Shown here: piece after piece, positions 53,859-61,627 of the stretch
Layout of the letters: each line of letters opens with the position of its first letter
How positions within the stretch are numbered: the first letter of the stretch is position 1
DNA from: Polynucleobacter yangtzensis
GTDB lineage: Bacteria > Pseudomonadota > Gammaproteobacteria > Burkholderiales > Burkholderiaceae
Length of the DNA: 64,000 bases
Assembly: GCF_001595965.1 (NCBI RefSeq)
Contig: NZ_LOJI01000040.1
Coordinates: 62,278-126,277, forward strand
Direction of reading: 5' to 3'
Translations under genes and position numbers: made by a program
The notes under the pieces: generated by a model
What the model saw: the letters and a program-made list of their open reading frames with translations, nothing else
Databases searched by the model: none
What the model was told of the DNA's origin: nothing

Positions 53859-53984
53859 TTATTTGCGTTTATTGACAGCGTCTTTAAATACCTTGCCAGC
53901 AGTGAACTTAACCGTCTTGGCCGCAGGGATCTTAATCTCAGCGCCAGTAGCTGAATTACGGCTAATGCGGAATCTTGCAGGCGT
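53859..53984 (-). pseudogene. 3' stump of an HU-type DNA-binding protein gene
   Basis: The last 41 codons read [20 protein letters not shown], then [14 protein letters not shown], the C-terminal arm and end of HU (hupB type). The first half is absent. At 53985 the sequence changes to the junction repeat also seen at 45881. So an insertion or deletion has replaced the 5' part. The rest of the gene lies outside the window or is lost. Confidence 0.8.
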
Positions 53985-53996
53985 TAATTGGGTGGG

Positions 53997-54022
53997 GATG
54001 GGAGGCGCTGGGTGACCGTGAG
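53997..54022. repeat. Repeat C: 26-nt junction motif at the HU break
   Basis: GATGGGAGGCGCTGGGTGAC and the next six bases match 45881-45906 at 23 of 26 positions, and weakly 53082-53107. It lies exactly where the HU gene is cut and 24 bp after the reverse-transcriptase stop, so it marks a junction. Confidence 0.55.
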
Positions 54023-54046
54023 CTTCTCTAGAGGGAACTTAGAAAC

Positions 54047-55813
54047 TTAAGGTTTTATTTTTCCTGCAGCCACTTTGCTTTGAAAGTCGGCAATTATGTC
54101 CTCTATATTTTTAAATACATATGAGAATTTTGAAAAATCTATTGAATTTGCCTGTTTGGCAACAACCTCCCTGGCAAACTCATTTTTTCCATAAGTACTG
54201 GCAGAGCCATTGTGCTTCCTTTTAGGATCAAAACTCCTGCCACTTACCTGAACAGATTTAACTTTGTCATCAAAAAAATCTTCAATTGTTGATTTAGTTC
54301 TGCTATTTAATAAAGGCGTAGGCATTAAATACAAATTTCCGTCTACATGGAGAAATGGCTCCTGACCAGTGGGCTTATAACCCAAATAGTTCTTTGCCAT
54401 AGAGAAAATATCATTTGCACCATCATCATTATCGATTAGTAATATTACTGGCTGTTTCTTAACTTTTACCTTAAAAAAATTATAGGAAGTAAGATAATTC
54501 AGCATAAACATCTTCAAATCTCCAGATCCGCCTTGGATACCTAAAATGCGTTCAGTGCTACTTCTGGAGTACCTGTGAAGCGAAAAAGCAAATGAATATT
54601 TTTGCGCCTGTTTCACGACTAAATTTGGGAATCTTGTAGCCAGACTTAATAAGGCGTAATGCAGATAAATATTATCTGTCTTCCCTTCGCAAATAATCAC
54701 AGGCTTCTGCGTGGAATAAAAATTTTTAAAAAACAGAAATCGACGAAATACTTTTTCTGTGGTGGTTAATGGAACATCCCTCTCGGATACAGGCACTCCA
54801 TCTTTAAAATTAGCCGCTGAAAGCTCTTTCCTATTACTACTGTCGAGCTGATATATATAACTCAACATACCATGCAGCTGGTTTAAAGAACCTTTTTTAG
54901 TAGGCTGGGCGCTTTCCGCATCCTTTTCACCAATTTCTTTAAATTCAAAATATCCCTCGGTCACCAAGGAATACACCATTGCTCTGACTTTGCGCCTATA
55001 TGTAGAAGGAATATTAACCCTCTTGTTTACAACTAAGCCTGTTACCTCCTGCCTTGAGTGTCTATATTGAACCCTTACTTTAGAAGAATTGACTCTAAAA
55101 CCACTTCTTTCAATTAATTCATTCAAACCTTTCCCAACCATCCAGGAATGCAGGCTGTCGGCCGAACTAACTGCAATACTTTCAGGAAAAGATTGAGCGT
55201 TTGTGGAAAAAGTTAAATCGTCGGCGTACCTTGTATAAGTTAAACCACTCTCCTTAGCTAGCCGCACTAAACGAACATCTAATATATTGCCCACTAAATT
55301 CGAAATAATTGGAGAACAAGGACTCCCTTGCGGTAGCGAATTTTTGTAACATGCAATCTGAGCAAGGATAGTGGCTGTGCTTGGATGCAGCTGAAAGTTT
55401 CTATCTGCCATAAAAAACCCACGCACTCTTCCAAAATTAATGCTGCCAAAATAATCCTCTAGGTCTAGGTTAAAAACCAACCTTTTTCTTTTATGGCATT
55501 GCGCATTCGTAACGATAGAGCGGCCTCTCTTGAATCCATGCGCAACCTTATCGGAATAATTTTCTTTCTCGTTAATTTCTTGTAAGCAGATTTGCAATAT
55601 ATCCGCCAATTTTCTCTGTACAAGCTTTAATTTTGGTATGGGCGCAGCAATAGCCCTAAAACCACCATACTTCTTTGGAATTGAAAATTCTGTGTATAAG
55701 GTATCGGGGCTCTCTTTGTACAACATGAAAGCCAGGGCACTGGCTTTCGTATTAAGTAGACGAGCCACATCCTGAATGGTACGTGCAGACTTAAGGCCAG
55801 CCAATAAGGTCAT
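54047..55813 (-). CDS. Retron reverse transcriptase with fused Toprim domain (Ec67/Eco2-like)
   Basis: A 588-aa protein. The reverse transcriptase has LDLEDYF near 116, PQGSPCSP at 161-168 and the catalytic YADD at 196-199. Retron marks are NAQCH at 103-107 and VTG at 257-259. The C-terminal part is a Toprim domain with Glu376 in IICEGKTD and Asp-x-Asp at 461-463 in LIDNDDGAND. Length and order match the Ec67 enzyme, whose Toprim half is considered the effector (type I-C by my memory). It likely makes a branched RNA-DNA from the adjacent msr-msd and acts in phage defence. Confidence 0.93.
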   Translation of the reverse strand: MTLLAGLKSARTIQDVARLLNTKASALAFMLYKESPDTLYTEFSIPKKYGGFRAIAAPIPKLKLVQRKLADILQICLQEINEKENYSDKVAHGFKRGRSIVTNAQCHKRKRLVFNLDLEDYFGSINFGRVRGFFMADRNFQLHPSTATILAQIACYKNSLPQGSPCSPIISNLVGNILDVRLVRLAKESGLTYTRYADDLTFSTNAQSFPESIAVSSADSLHSWMVGKGLNELIERSGFRVNSSKVRVQYRHSRQEVTGLVVNKRVNIPSTYRRKVRAMVYSLVTEGYFEFKEIGEKDAESAQPTKKGSLNQLHGMLSYIYQLDSSNRKELSAANFKDGVPVSERDVPLTTTEKVFRRFLFFKNFYSTQKPVIICEGKTDNIYLHYALLSLATRFPNLVVKQAQKYSFAFSLHRYSRSSTERILGIQGGSGDLKMFMLNYLTSYNFFKVKVKKQPVILLIDNDDGANDIFSMAKNYLGYKPTGQEPFLHVDGNLYLMPTPLLNSRTKSTIEDFFDDKVKSVQVSGRSFDPKRKHNGSASTYGKNEFAREVVAKQANSIDFSKFSYVFKNIEDIIADFQSKVAAGKIKP

Positions 55814-55830
55814 CAGTCACCTGGAAAAAA

Positions 55831-55961
55831 GAACCTACAAATACTCATATGCGACGCATTAGTACGCACAGTTAACTAAGAAAAGATTACGGACGAGGCA
55901 TAGCCCCACCCATTTACTTCACATGTCGCGAATCTACGACAAAAGGTCTATTTGTAGGTTC
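55831..55961 (-). ncRNA. Retron msr-msd RNA
   Basis: A perfect 13-bp inverted repeat, GAACCTACAAATA (a1 at 55961-55949 on the minus strand, a2 at 55843-55831), bounds 131 nt just before the reverse transcriptase start (17 bp). Inside are an msr-type hairpin TGTCG/CGACA with an 8-nt loop (55924-55941) and a 9-bp msd hairpin with G-T pairs (55891-55911). This is the expected layout of a retron non-coding RNA. The branching G is not certain. Confidence 0.85.
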
Positions 55962-56051
55962 GTAATGATTCTAACATCCCGCCAAAAGAATTTCGTCTGT
56001 GAGAAACATACTTAATTCTTTGCGCATCAAGGTGTCGTGTTTCCCGACAAA

Positions 56052-56222
56052 CTAGGCTTTCCCCGCTCTACTCCTGCGGTTTCTCTGCTCAAACTCAATA
56101 TCCTCATCCATCAACCGCTTACGCTCAAGAATATCCCTCCCTTTCACCAATTGACTGGTCTTAAGCAAGTCTTCAAGCGTTGGTTTTGGCTTCCCTGGGA
56201 TTTTTGAGTCAATCTTTTTCAT
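56052..56222 (-). CDS. 56-aa hypothetical protein next to the retron
   Basis: The frame MKKIDSKIPGKPKPTLEDLL, then KTSQLVKGRDILERKRLMDE, ends RRSRAGKA; basic and helical. It starts 24 bp after the 414-aa gene, so it is probably in its operon. No known motif. It lies 90 bp upstream of the retron RNA. Function unknown. Confidence 0.5.
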   Translation of the reverse strand: MKKIDSKIPGKPKPTLEDLLKTSQLVKGRDILERKRLMDEDIEFEQRNRRSRAGKA

Positions 56223-56246
56223 CTATTCCATTAAGCAATTCAAGCG

Positions 56247-57491
56247 CTAATATGCCTCAAAATGCTTGCGAGTAGTTTCGTAATCTTCATCCGACTTTTT
56301 TCTGCTAACAATTGTGTCACTGTAAGTGCGCATAAAGTCTTTTGGATTTAGAAACGTGCACTCACTACCATATGGATGACCGCAATACTCATAAACAACT
56401 TGACGAACTTTATTAGGCTTATTTTTGTTTACAAATTCCGATTCACAATAGCCTTCGTAACATGACAGCACCTCAGGAAATGGCTTTTTCCAATTCTTTA
56501 CTACTGGCGGCCTCACTAAAGGCTTCCAACCTTCTTTCTGGAGTGTTTCACGTAATGCCAAATATGAAGTTCTAGATTCGTCGTACTTCCAATAGCCAAA
56601 TAAACCAATTAGCCCAACAACTAACGTTGCGAATGCAGCATAAAGTTTCTTTTTATAGCCCGCCTTATCATTTTGTTGCCTTGCTAAATTTGCTTCTGCT
56701 TCTTGCCGTGCGGACTCTTCCGCCTGTTTTATATCTGCTTTAGTTTTTTCAAGTCGCTCAGCTACTAATTCAGCGGTATTTTGCTCATCTAAGTATTTTT
56801 GAGCGCCAGCATCATAAGCATCATTTAACTCCTCACTCATATAAACGGGTATCCATTGCCACTCAAGCTTGCCCGTTTCTTGATTTGTGGTTTGCTTTAG
56901 CCTCGTTTCCGAGAGGATGTCTAACTTAGCTGGGTAGATATGAAGAAGATGATGCAAGTAAACAATGCTGCAATTTCTACTGCCTGCATAGCCATGAGCA
57001 AATGCCTCTTGCTTCATGTACTCCAATCCGGGATAGTTGGATTCAAACTCTTTTTCCAATCTATCTTGAGCACCCTTTTCATAAGCTGCATTAAGTCTGG
57101 CTACTAAATAAGGCTCATAGATTTCCCAATAAACTCTTCCGTCTTCAGTAAGCAATAAATTTAGATACTCATCTTCTAAATCAAACCCACGCTGATAGGC
57201 CTCTTCATTGGTAATTTGACCCTCTAGTAAGATTTGAGTTTGCTTTTGGAGCTCATCTAAACGATCAGCCTCAGCTCGCATTGCCTCTTCATGGTTTGCG
57301 CTAGCCTGCCACTTTGCTGAGCGAACCTCCTCAAGGTGTCGCTCTGCCGCCCTAGCAGCCTCCCTTGCATCTTCCCGAAGCTGACGTTGCATATCAGCCT
57401 GTCCCTCTTGAATCTTTGCGTTATCTTTACAAACCCCACAGATACTTCCCCAGCCATCCATGAATCTACCGCAGTTAGAGCAATTAGCCAC
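56247..57491 (-). CDS. Zinc-ribbon/coiled-coil membrane protein next to the retron
   Basis: A 414-aa protein. It begins with a zinc ribbon (CSNCGRFMDGWGSICGVCKD) and has a long coiled coil at about 28-95 (DAREAARAAERHLEEVRSAK). Two repeats of a helical unit follow (VARLNAAYEKGAQDRLEKEF, LNDAYDAGAQKYLDEQNTAE), then a second coiled coil. One membrane helix lies at about 283-303 (LYAAFATLVVGLIGLFGYWK). A C-terminal domain with several Cys (CYEGYCESEF, YCGHPYGSECTF) is last. Not recognised. It is encoded upstream of the retron on the same strand and could be an accessory part. Confidence 0.65.
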   Translation of the reverse strand: MANCSNCGRFMDGWGSICGVCKDNAKIQEGQADMQRQLREDAREAARAAERHLEEVRSAKWQASANHEEAMRAEADRLDELQKQTQILLEGQITNEEAYQRGFDLEDEYLNLLLTEDGRVYWEIYEPYLVARLNAAYEKGAQDRLEKEFESNYPGLEYMKQEAFAHGYAGSRNCSIVYLHHLLHIYPAKLDILSETRLKQTTNQETGKLEWQWIPVYMSEELNDAYDAGAQKYLDEQNTAELVAERLEKTKADIKQAEESARQEAEANLARQQNDKAGYKKKLYAAFATLVVGLIGLFGYWKYDESRTSYLALRETLQKEGWKPLVRPPVVKNWKKPFPEVLSCYEGYCESEFVNKNKPNKVRQVVYEYCGHPYGSECTFLNPKDFMRTYSDTIVSRKKSDEDYETTRKHFEAY

Positions 57492-57546
57492 TTTCAGCCT
57501 CTATTAGTAAATTTGATTGATATTGGTATTTTGAATACAGAGAAAA

Positions 57547-57714
57547 CTAGACTTGATGCGATTTCACTAACGCATCTTGACCAGACTTAATCTTTTGCCT
57601 TGCCCGCTCAGCCTTTACAGCCTCTTGATCTCGTTTGACGCGATCTTTCATCGATTTAAGTCTTGCTTGTTCTGGATTTAGAGGCTTTTGTGGAGCAATT
57701 TCATTAAATCGCAT
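57547..57714 (-). CDS. Conserved 55-aa basic element protein (KAERARQKI type)
   Basis: The frame MRFNEIAPQKPLNPEQARLK, then VKAERARQKIKSGQDALVKS, is nearly identical to the protein at 29835-30011 and to the N-terminus of the 119-aa protein at 16879. It starts 2 bp after the stop of the 48-aa gene. Single charged helix, function unknown. Confidence 0.62.
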   Translation of the reverse strand: MRFNEIAPQKPLNPEQARLKSMKDRVKRDQEAVKAERARQKIKSGQDALVKSHQV

Positions 57715-57716
57715 GA

Positions 57717-57863
57717 TTAACCAATCTGTAGTGGTTGATGTGGCACATTATTAGATCCGAATATGGCTTGAAACAACTTATATGCCTGAGCTTGGTTTTG
57801 GGCATAGAGGATTGTTTCCACCCACATTCCTGCCGCATTGACTGTTGCTTTATATCGTTTCAT
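57717..57863 (-). CDS. Conserved 48-aa element protein
   Basis: Almost identical to the protein at 29686-29832: MKRYKATVNAAGMWVETILY and the end NVPHQPLQIG, with changes such as RLFQ to KLFQ. The tight pairing with the KAERARQKI gene is kept in both blocks. This conserved pairing supports a joint function that is not known. Confidence 0.65.
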   Translation of the reverse strand: MKRYKATVNAAGMWVETILYAQNQAQAYKLFQAIFGSNNVPHQPLQIG

Positions 57864-57867
57864 AAAG

Positions 57868-58314
57868 TTATTTAGTCAAAAACTCAAGCCGATCTCTAAG
57901 CTCTTCGTTATCGAGCTCCTCAAGCCCAAGAGGATTAACACGCTCAGCTTTTCCCTTGGCAACTTCATTTTTAATACGAATTTCATCTTCAATGACTTGA
58001 CTCTGATTTCCATTCCCGCGATACCTTCTATTGCAGGAGTAAAAATCCCGACCTTTTGCTGTCGCTAAAAAGCCATCCCCGCTTTGGAGGGCATTTACAT
58101 ATTCGGAGCGATTTTTTTCCCAGCTTTTGTTTAAATCTCCAATAACTTCGCTTCGGATTCGCTCCATCTCCTTTTGTGCGTCTGCTATCTTTTTTTGATT
58201 TGCCCTGGTCTCTTCCTCAGCCTTTGCTTCATCATTGACTCGAATACCCCACTGAATGAGATTCAAACCAACGATCGTGAAAAAGATAAGTCCAACCCAT
58301 CCTCAAAAGCCCAT
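57868..58314 (-). pseudogene. Coiled-coil membrane-anchored protein with an in-frame TGA near the start
   Basis: The long frame starts at ATG 58314 and reads MGF-stop-GWVGLIFFTIVGLNLIQW, then a coiled coil (EETRANQKKIADAQKEMERI) and FYSCNRRYRGNG. A TGA at 58303-58305 stands where Trp (TGG) would complete the membrane anchor. Without the first codons only a 132-aa product from 58266 is possible. Alternatively translation begins at a later weak start. It lies just before the 48-aa gene. Confidence 0.55.
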
Positions 58315-58401
58315 GGAAAACCCCTTATGGTTTTTAATAGTTATTGCAAACTTTAACCCAGGCTTATTACATAGATATGATGCAACAGGGTAAATCCTGA
58401 T

Positions 58402-58427
58402 AAAAAAATGGGGTGTCAACGCACCCC
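58402..58427 (-). terminator. Terminator of the DUF6641-like gene
   Basis: On the minus strand GGGGTG-CGTTGA-CACCCC is followed by ATTTTTTT. It lies just after the DUF6641-like stop and separates that gene from the next ones. Confidence 0.85.
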
Positions 58428-58433
58428 TTGAGA

Positions 58434-58874
58434 CTAACGCTTAAAGCCGCTACGTAAACTGCTACTGGCCACTTCGATTTGTTGGTCGAGCTCCCCTGCT
58501 TCTACTGCCGCTTTAATGGATTCAAGGGCTTTTATTAGATCCTCTCCGCTAGCTACCTCCACACTAGGCTTTCCTTTAGATAGCTCTAATGTGCAACTTC
58601 CATATCTCACCGAAAAGCAGACCTTGCCCTCCTCACTTTGGAACCACCATGGCTTAATCCGCTTAGGCACCTCCACTTGCTTACGTAGTCCCGTTTCGCG
58701 ATCTTTCACAGTTTTATATTTCATGACTACAAATGGGGTTCCTTCTAGCTGGCTCTTAGCCAACTGGATCTGCTCCCAGAGTTTTGATCCGAGTTTGTTC
58801 CTGCGAATAACGATTACTGGCATATTGCGAGGCTTTTTTACTGCTACTAGCTTGAGATTACTTAATTGGCTCAT
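58434..58874 (-). CDS. DUF6641-like element protein (second copy)
   Basis: A 146-aa protein homologous over its whole length to 15953-16393: RRNKLGSKLWEQIQLAKSQL, then KRIKPWWFQSEEGKVCFSVR and a helical tail. The family is recurrent in elements like this one, name from memory. It has its own terminator and a good GGAG-type ribosome site. Function unknown. Confidence 0.78.
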   Translation of the reverse strand: MSQLSNLKLVAVKKPRNMPVIVIRRNKLGSKLWEQIQLAKSQLEGTPFVVMKYKTVKDRETGLRKQVEVPKRIKPWWFQSEEGKVCFSVRYGSCTLELSKGKPSVEVASGEDLIKALESIKAAVEAGELDQQIEVASSSLRSGFKR

Positions 58875-59197
58875 TTGATTCTCCTATGTAGTTAATGGGC
58901 TCATTAAGTGTGTTTTCGATATGGCGCTTTGGTCGACCTGTTTTTGGATCACAAGCAAATCGGCTAATTTTGGACAGAAAAAATACGGTTTTTATTAACG
59001 AGGGCTAAATATTTACGAGTCGCGTAATGAGTTGCATTGAGATGCGATTAAGAAATAAGTTGCAGTTAGTTGCTGTATTGGGGACAAATGAGTAGCTCTG
59101 AACAGCAACTCACGCAACAGCAACTATCTTTTGTCTCTGCTACTCCCTGCATCTCAAGCAACACCGCGACTTCTTTCAACATTCAAGGAGATTAAAA
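58875..59197. other. Intergenic 323 bp between divergent genes
   Basis: No complete gene is visible. On the minus strand an open stretch reads CDPKTGRPKRHIENTLNEPI and ends within the DUF6641-like gene, but it lacks a good start. A tandem AACAGCAACT occurs at 59101-59110 and 59116-59125, close before the plus-strand gene, and may be an operator. Both promoters should lie here. Confidence 0.35.
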
Positions 59198-59731
59198 ATG
59201 AAAGAGATTACAGCCCGCTTATGGGAAAACAAACTATACGGAACTACCTACGCAAAAGGTCAATATCGCAAAGCCATCTACAACGGCACATTAGAGATCA
59301 TGGATCCCTATGCCAAGTATTTAGTGGATTTTGAAGAGATCGAGGCATGGTTTAACTTTCCCAAAAGCCCTATACATGTGGAAATGGCTTCACGCTTAAA
59401 CAATATCCCCACAAATGAAGATGGGGTTTTAATGAGCTGGATTTATCACTACGCAAATGGGGTGAAGAATGCTGTTGAGGGGTACGCAGCCTTAGATATG
59501 AACTACAACAGAATCACCATACAAATTAACGATACCGCCCATGGGATTAATGAGTATTGGGAGCTACCCGTTAGAGGTTGTATTGCCAGAGTTCCCGGCA
59601 AACCTACTCCTGCACTGATAGCTACTACGCAATCCGAGCTAAATCCCCCTCAAAAACCGTCTACAAACGGTGTATTTTCCGGGGGATATAAGCAAGCACT
59701 AGCGAACCTACAAAAACACGCTATCCAGTGA
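59198..59731 (+). CDS. Hypothetical element protein (177 aa)
   Basis: A 177-aa protein with a strong ribosome site (AAGGAG, 8 bp before the ATG). It contains LVDFEEIEAWFNFPKSPIHV, SWIYHYANGVKNAVEGYAAL and YNRITIQINDTAHGINEYW, a mixed alpha/beta pattern, and a flexible tail. I do not recognise a family. It is followed by the hairpin/motif region of the small recombinase. Confidence 0.6.
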   Translation: MKEITARLWENKLYGTTYAKGQYRKAIYNGTLEIMDPYAKYLVDFEEIEAWFNFPKSPIHVEMASRLNNIPTNEDGVLMSWIYHYANGVKNAVEGYAALDMNYNRITIQINDTAHGINEYWELPVRGCIARVPGKPTPALIATTQSELNPPQKPSTNGVFSGGYKQALANLQKHAIQ

Positions 59732-59749
59732 TTTGAGGTGTTTGCTAGC

Positions 59750-59881
59750 ATCGTGGGATTTTTGTCGTCTTAATCCCACGATATTCAGAAGATTCAGCTA
59801 AATACTTATAGAAAGAAAGAGGCTAAGAATATTCACATATTCTTAACCCGATCTTGTAAGTCATTGATTCTTGGAAGATCT
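59750..59881 (+). other. Conserved cis region upstream of the second small recombinase
   Basis: The hairpin ATCGTGGGATT/AATCCCACGAT (59750-59760/59772-59782) comes first. A 9-bp hairpin TAAGAATAT/ATATTCTTA with a 4-nt loop (59824-59845) follows. Last is a 27-nt motif (59855-59881) that matches 13385-13411 in reverse at 26 of 27 positions. It ends 129 bp before the recombinase start; in the first copy the distance is 125 bp. The nearly equal distance and order argue against chance. Confidence 0.62.
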
Positions 59882-60010
59882 GTGTCTCGTCAATTTGTCC
59901 TGTTACGTGACACTTCACAAACAAACTGAGGTCGACCTTTTTCCCTTAAGAAAACATACTGCATTACAAGCTTTTATTAGCGCACTTTTTATTTATGACA
60001 GGAGATTTAT

Positions 60011-60577
60011 ATGGCACAAGCAAAAACACTTACTCAGGTAGAGCTAGATCAAGTTTTAGAGTATGTCAGCACCAAAAAGTACGCTCTACGCGATAGAGCC
60101 ATCATTCTTACCAGCTTTTTAGGAGGCCTTCGCGTCGCCGAAATAGCCTCTTTAACGATGGGTGATGTAGTGAACCCCGATGGCACCATTAAAAATGAGA
60201 TTCGCCTCAGTGCAGCGCAGACTAAGGGCAAATATCCCAGAACTGTGTTCGTTTCCCAGCGTTTGCAAACGGAACTCGCCAATTACTTAACGACAAGACA
60301 CGCTAAAGGAGCAGATATCCCGTTTTTCCATACCGATCACCGCCTACGCTTTAGCCCTAATGGCTTATGTGTCTGGTTTCATCAGCTTTATAAGAATGTC
60401 GGCATTAGCGGCGGCAGCAGTCACTCGGGAAGAAAGTTCTTTATTACCACTTTGGCCAATAAAGGCATCGGCGTGCGAATCTTAGCCAGTCTGGCAGGCC
60501 ACAGATCGATTGCTGTAACCCAAAGGTACATCGATGTAAACGATGAGCAAAAGAGAAACGCCGTTGAGCTCATCTAG
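60011..60577 (+). CDS. Small tyrosine recombinase (second copy)
   Basis: A 188-aa catalytic-domain-only tyrosine recombinase with the same length as 12693-13259. It has Arg41 in GLRVAEIASL, His138 and Arg141 in SHSGRKFF, His164 in LAGHRS and Tyr173 in QRYIDV. Both proteins begin MAQA and end NAVELI. It has an AGGAG ribosome site and is followed after 30 bp by the zeta-toxin gene. Confidence 0.86.
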   Translation: MAQAKTLTQVELDQVLEYVSTKKYALRDRAIILTSFLGGLRVAEIASLTMGDVVNPDGTIKNEIRLSAAQTKGKYPRTVFVSQRLQTELANYLTTRHAKGADIPFFHTDHRLRFSPNGLCVWFHQLYKNVGISGGSSHSGRKFFITTLANKGIGVRILASLAGHRSIAVTQRYIDVNDEQKRNAVELI

Positions 60578-60607
60578 GACTTCCAATAGAGCGGTAAAAT
60601 GGTAATC

Positions 60608-61120
60608 ATGAATTTTGAGAAAAAAATCATCATCATTGCCGGCCCCAATGGGGCTGGCAAAACGACATTTGCTAAAACCTTCTTGCCTTTAGAGGCGCAT
60701 ACCTATCGCTTTATTAATGCCGATCTGATTGCTGCTGGATTAGCCCCATTTAATCCTGAAACCGCTTCTTTTAAAGCAGCTAGGTTGATGCTTCAAGAGA
60801 TCGATGCATGCACTGAAGCTGGTGAGAGCTTTGCTTTTGAAACTACGCTATCTGGTGTTCATTATCTTCAGCGTATTGAAGAATGGAAAAGGTGGGGTTA
60901 TATGGTCAAACTTTGGTTTATTGGCCTAAGCTCGCCAGAATTAGCAATTTCTCGTGTTGCAGAGCGGGTGGCGCAAGGTGGCCACAATATCCCCGAAGAG
61001 GTCATTCGCAGGCGTTTTACAGCTGGATTGCGGAATTTACCCGAATACCAAAAGGCAGTAAACTCATGGGTAGTGTTAAACGGTGATACCACCCCGCCAG
61101 AGCAAGTAGATTGCAGCTAA
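60608..61120 (+). CDS. Zeta toxin family kinase
   Basis: A 170-aa P-loop protein. The start MNFEKKIIIIAGPNGAGKTT has the Walker A motif. FINADLIAAGLAPFNPE, FAFETTLSG and EVIRRRFTAGLRNL are typical of zeta-type toxins, which phosphorylate UDP-N-acetylglucosamine. The C-terminus (NSWVVLNGDTTPPEQVDCS) is a bit short for the family. An earlier Met at 60599 is possible. The following small gene looks like its antitoxin. Confidence 0.85.
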   Translation: MNFEKKIIIIAGPNGAGKTTFAKTFLPLEAHTYRFINADLIAAGLAPFNPETASFKAARLMLQEIDACTEAGESFAFETTLSGVHYLQRIEEWKRWGYMVKLWFIGLSSPELAISRVAERVAQGGHNIPEEVIRRRFTAGLRNLPEYQKAVNSWVVLNGDTTPPEQVDCS

Positions 61121-61122
61121 CT

Positions 61123-61320
61123 ATGAAAACTTCTACTAAAGATATTCGCAATTCCCCCGATCCCGATATCGCTGGATCCTACAATGCTATGCAACGTGCT
61201 GGCAAAGCAGCTATTGATCTAGCCATCCAAACCAATACCGCGATTGTGACTTCAATAAACGGTAAAGTAGTTCGCATCCCAGCTGCCGAACTGATTAAGC
61301 AAAGACAAGCTAATTCTTAA
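61123..61320 (+). CDS. Probable antitoxin partner of the zeta toxin
   Basis: A 65-aa protein, MKTSTKDIRNSPDPDIAGSY, then NAMQRAGKAAIDLAIQTNTA, IVTSINGKVVRIPAAELI. Small proteins with this DPDI-x-GS, AGKAAIDLA, NGKVVR pattern often follow gram-negative zeta toxins. The start is just 2 bp after the toxin stop. The order toxin then antitoxin is reversed from the classical one. Confidence 0.65.
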   Translation: MKTSTKDIRNSPDPDIAGSYNAMQRAGKAAIDLAIQTNTAIVTSINGKVVRIPAAELIKQRQANS

Positions 61321-61348
61321 CCAAACACCTTCTGCTGTACTCATATTA

Positions 61349-61374
61349 ACCAGCCCACTTCAGGCTGGTTTTTT
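61349..61374 (+). terminator. Terminator of the toxin-antitoxin unit
   Basis: ACCAGCC/GGCTGGT (61349-61355/61363-61369) with a 7-nt loop is followed by TTTTTTATTTA. A clear rho-independent terminator just after the antitoxin-like gene. Confidence 0.88.
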
Positions 61375-61627
61375 ATTTATCAGAACAGTTTTTCACTTAC
61401 GATAGATAAAAAATATAGAGCAATTTTTCTGTAAATTCATAACGGAAATTGTGATTTCATTTTTCAATAATTTTTCAAAAAGAGTTTTTTACGATTTTTT
61501 TCTTCAAAAACAAAAACACCCGCAAAGCTAATAAACACGTGGCTCCGATTTTTCGCATTTTTCTGTCAAGGAAATAAAACAACGTGGTGATTTGCATGAA
61601 AAATACCAAAAAAATTAAACTGCTTTC

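Noticed and set aside
53663..53875. A 70-codon plus-strand frame between panD and the HU stump
   Set aside because: It crosses a strong terminator, and part of it is the complement of the HU gene end region. No protein-like features.
23190..58305. TGA read as an amino acid (recoding) in two genes
   Set aside because: One case would need Arg and the other Trp, no selenocysteine-type element is seen, and all other genes use TGA as stop. Mutation is simpler.
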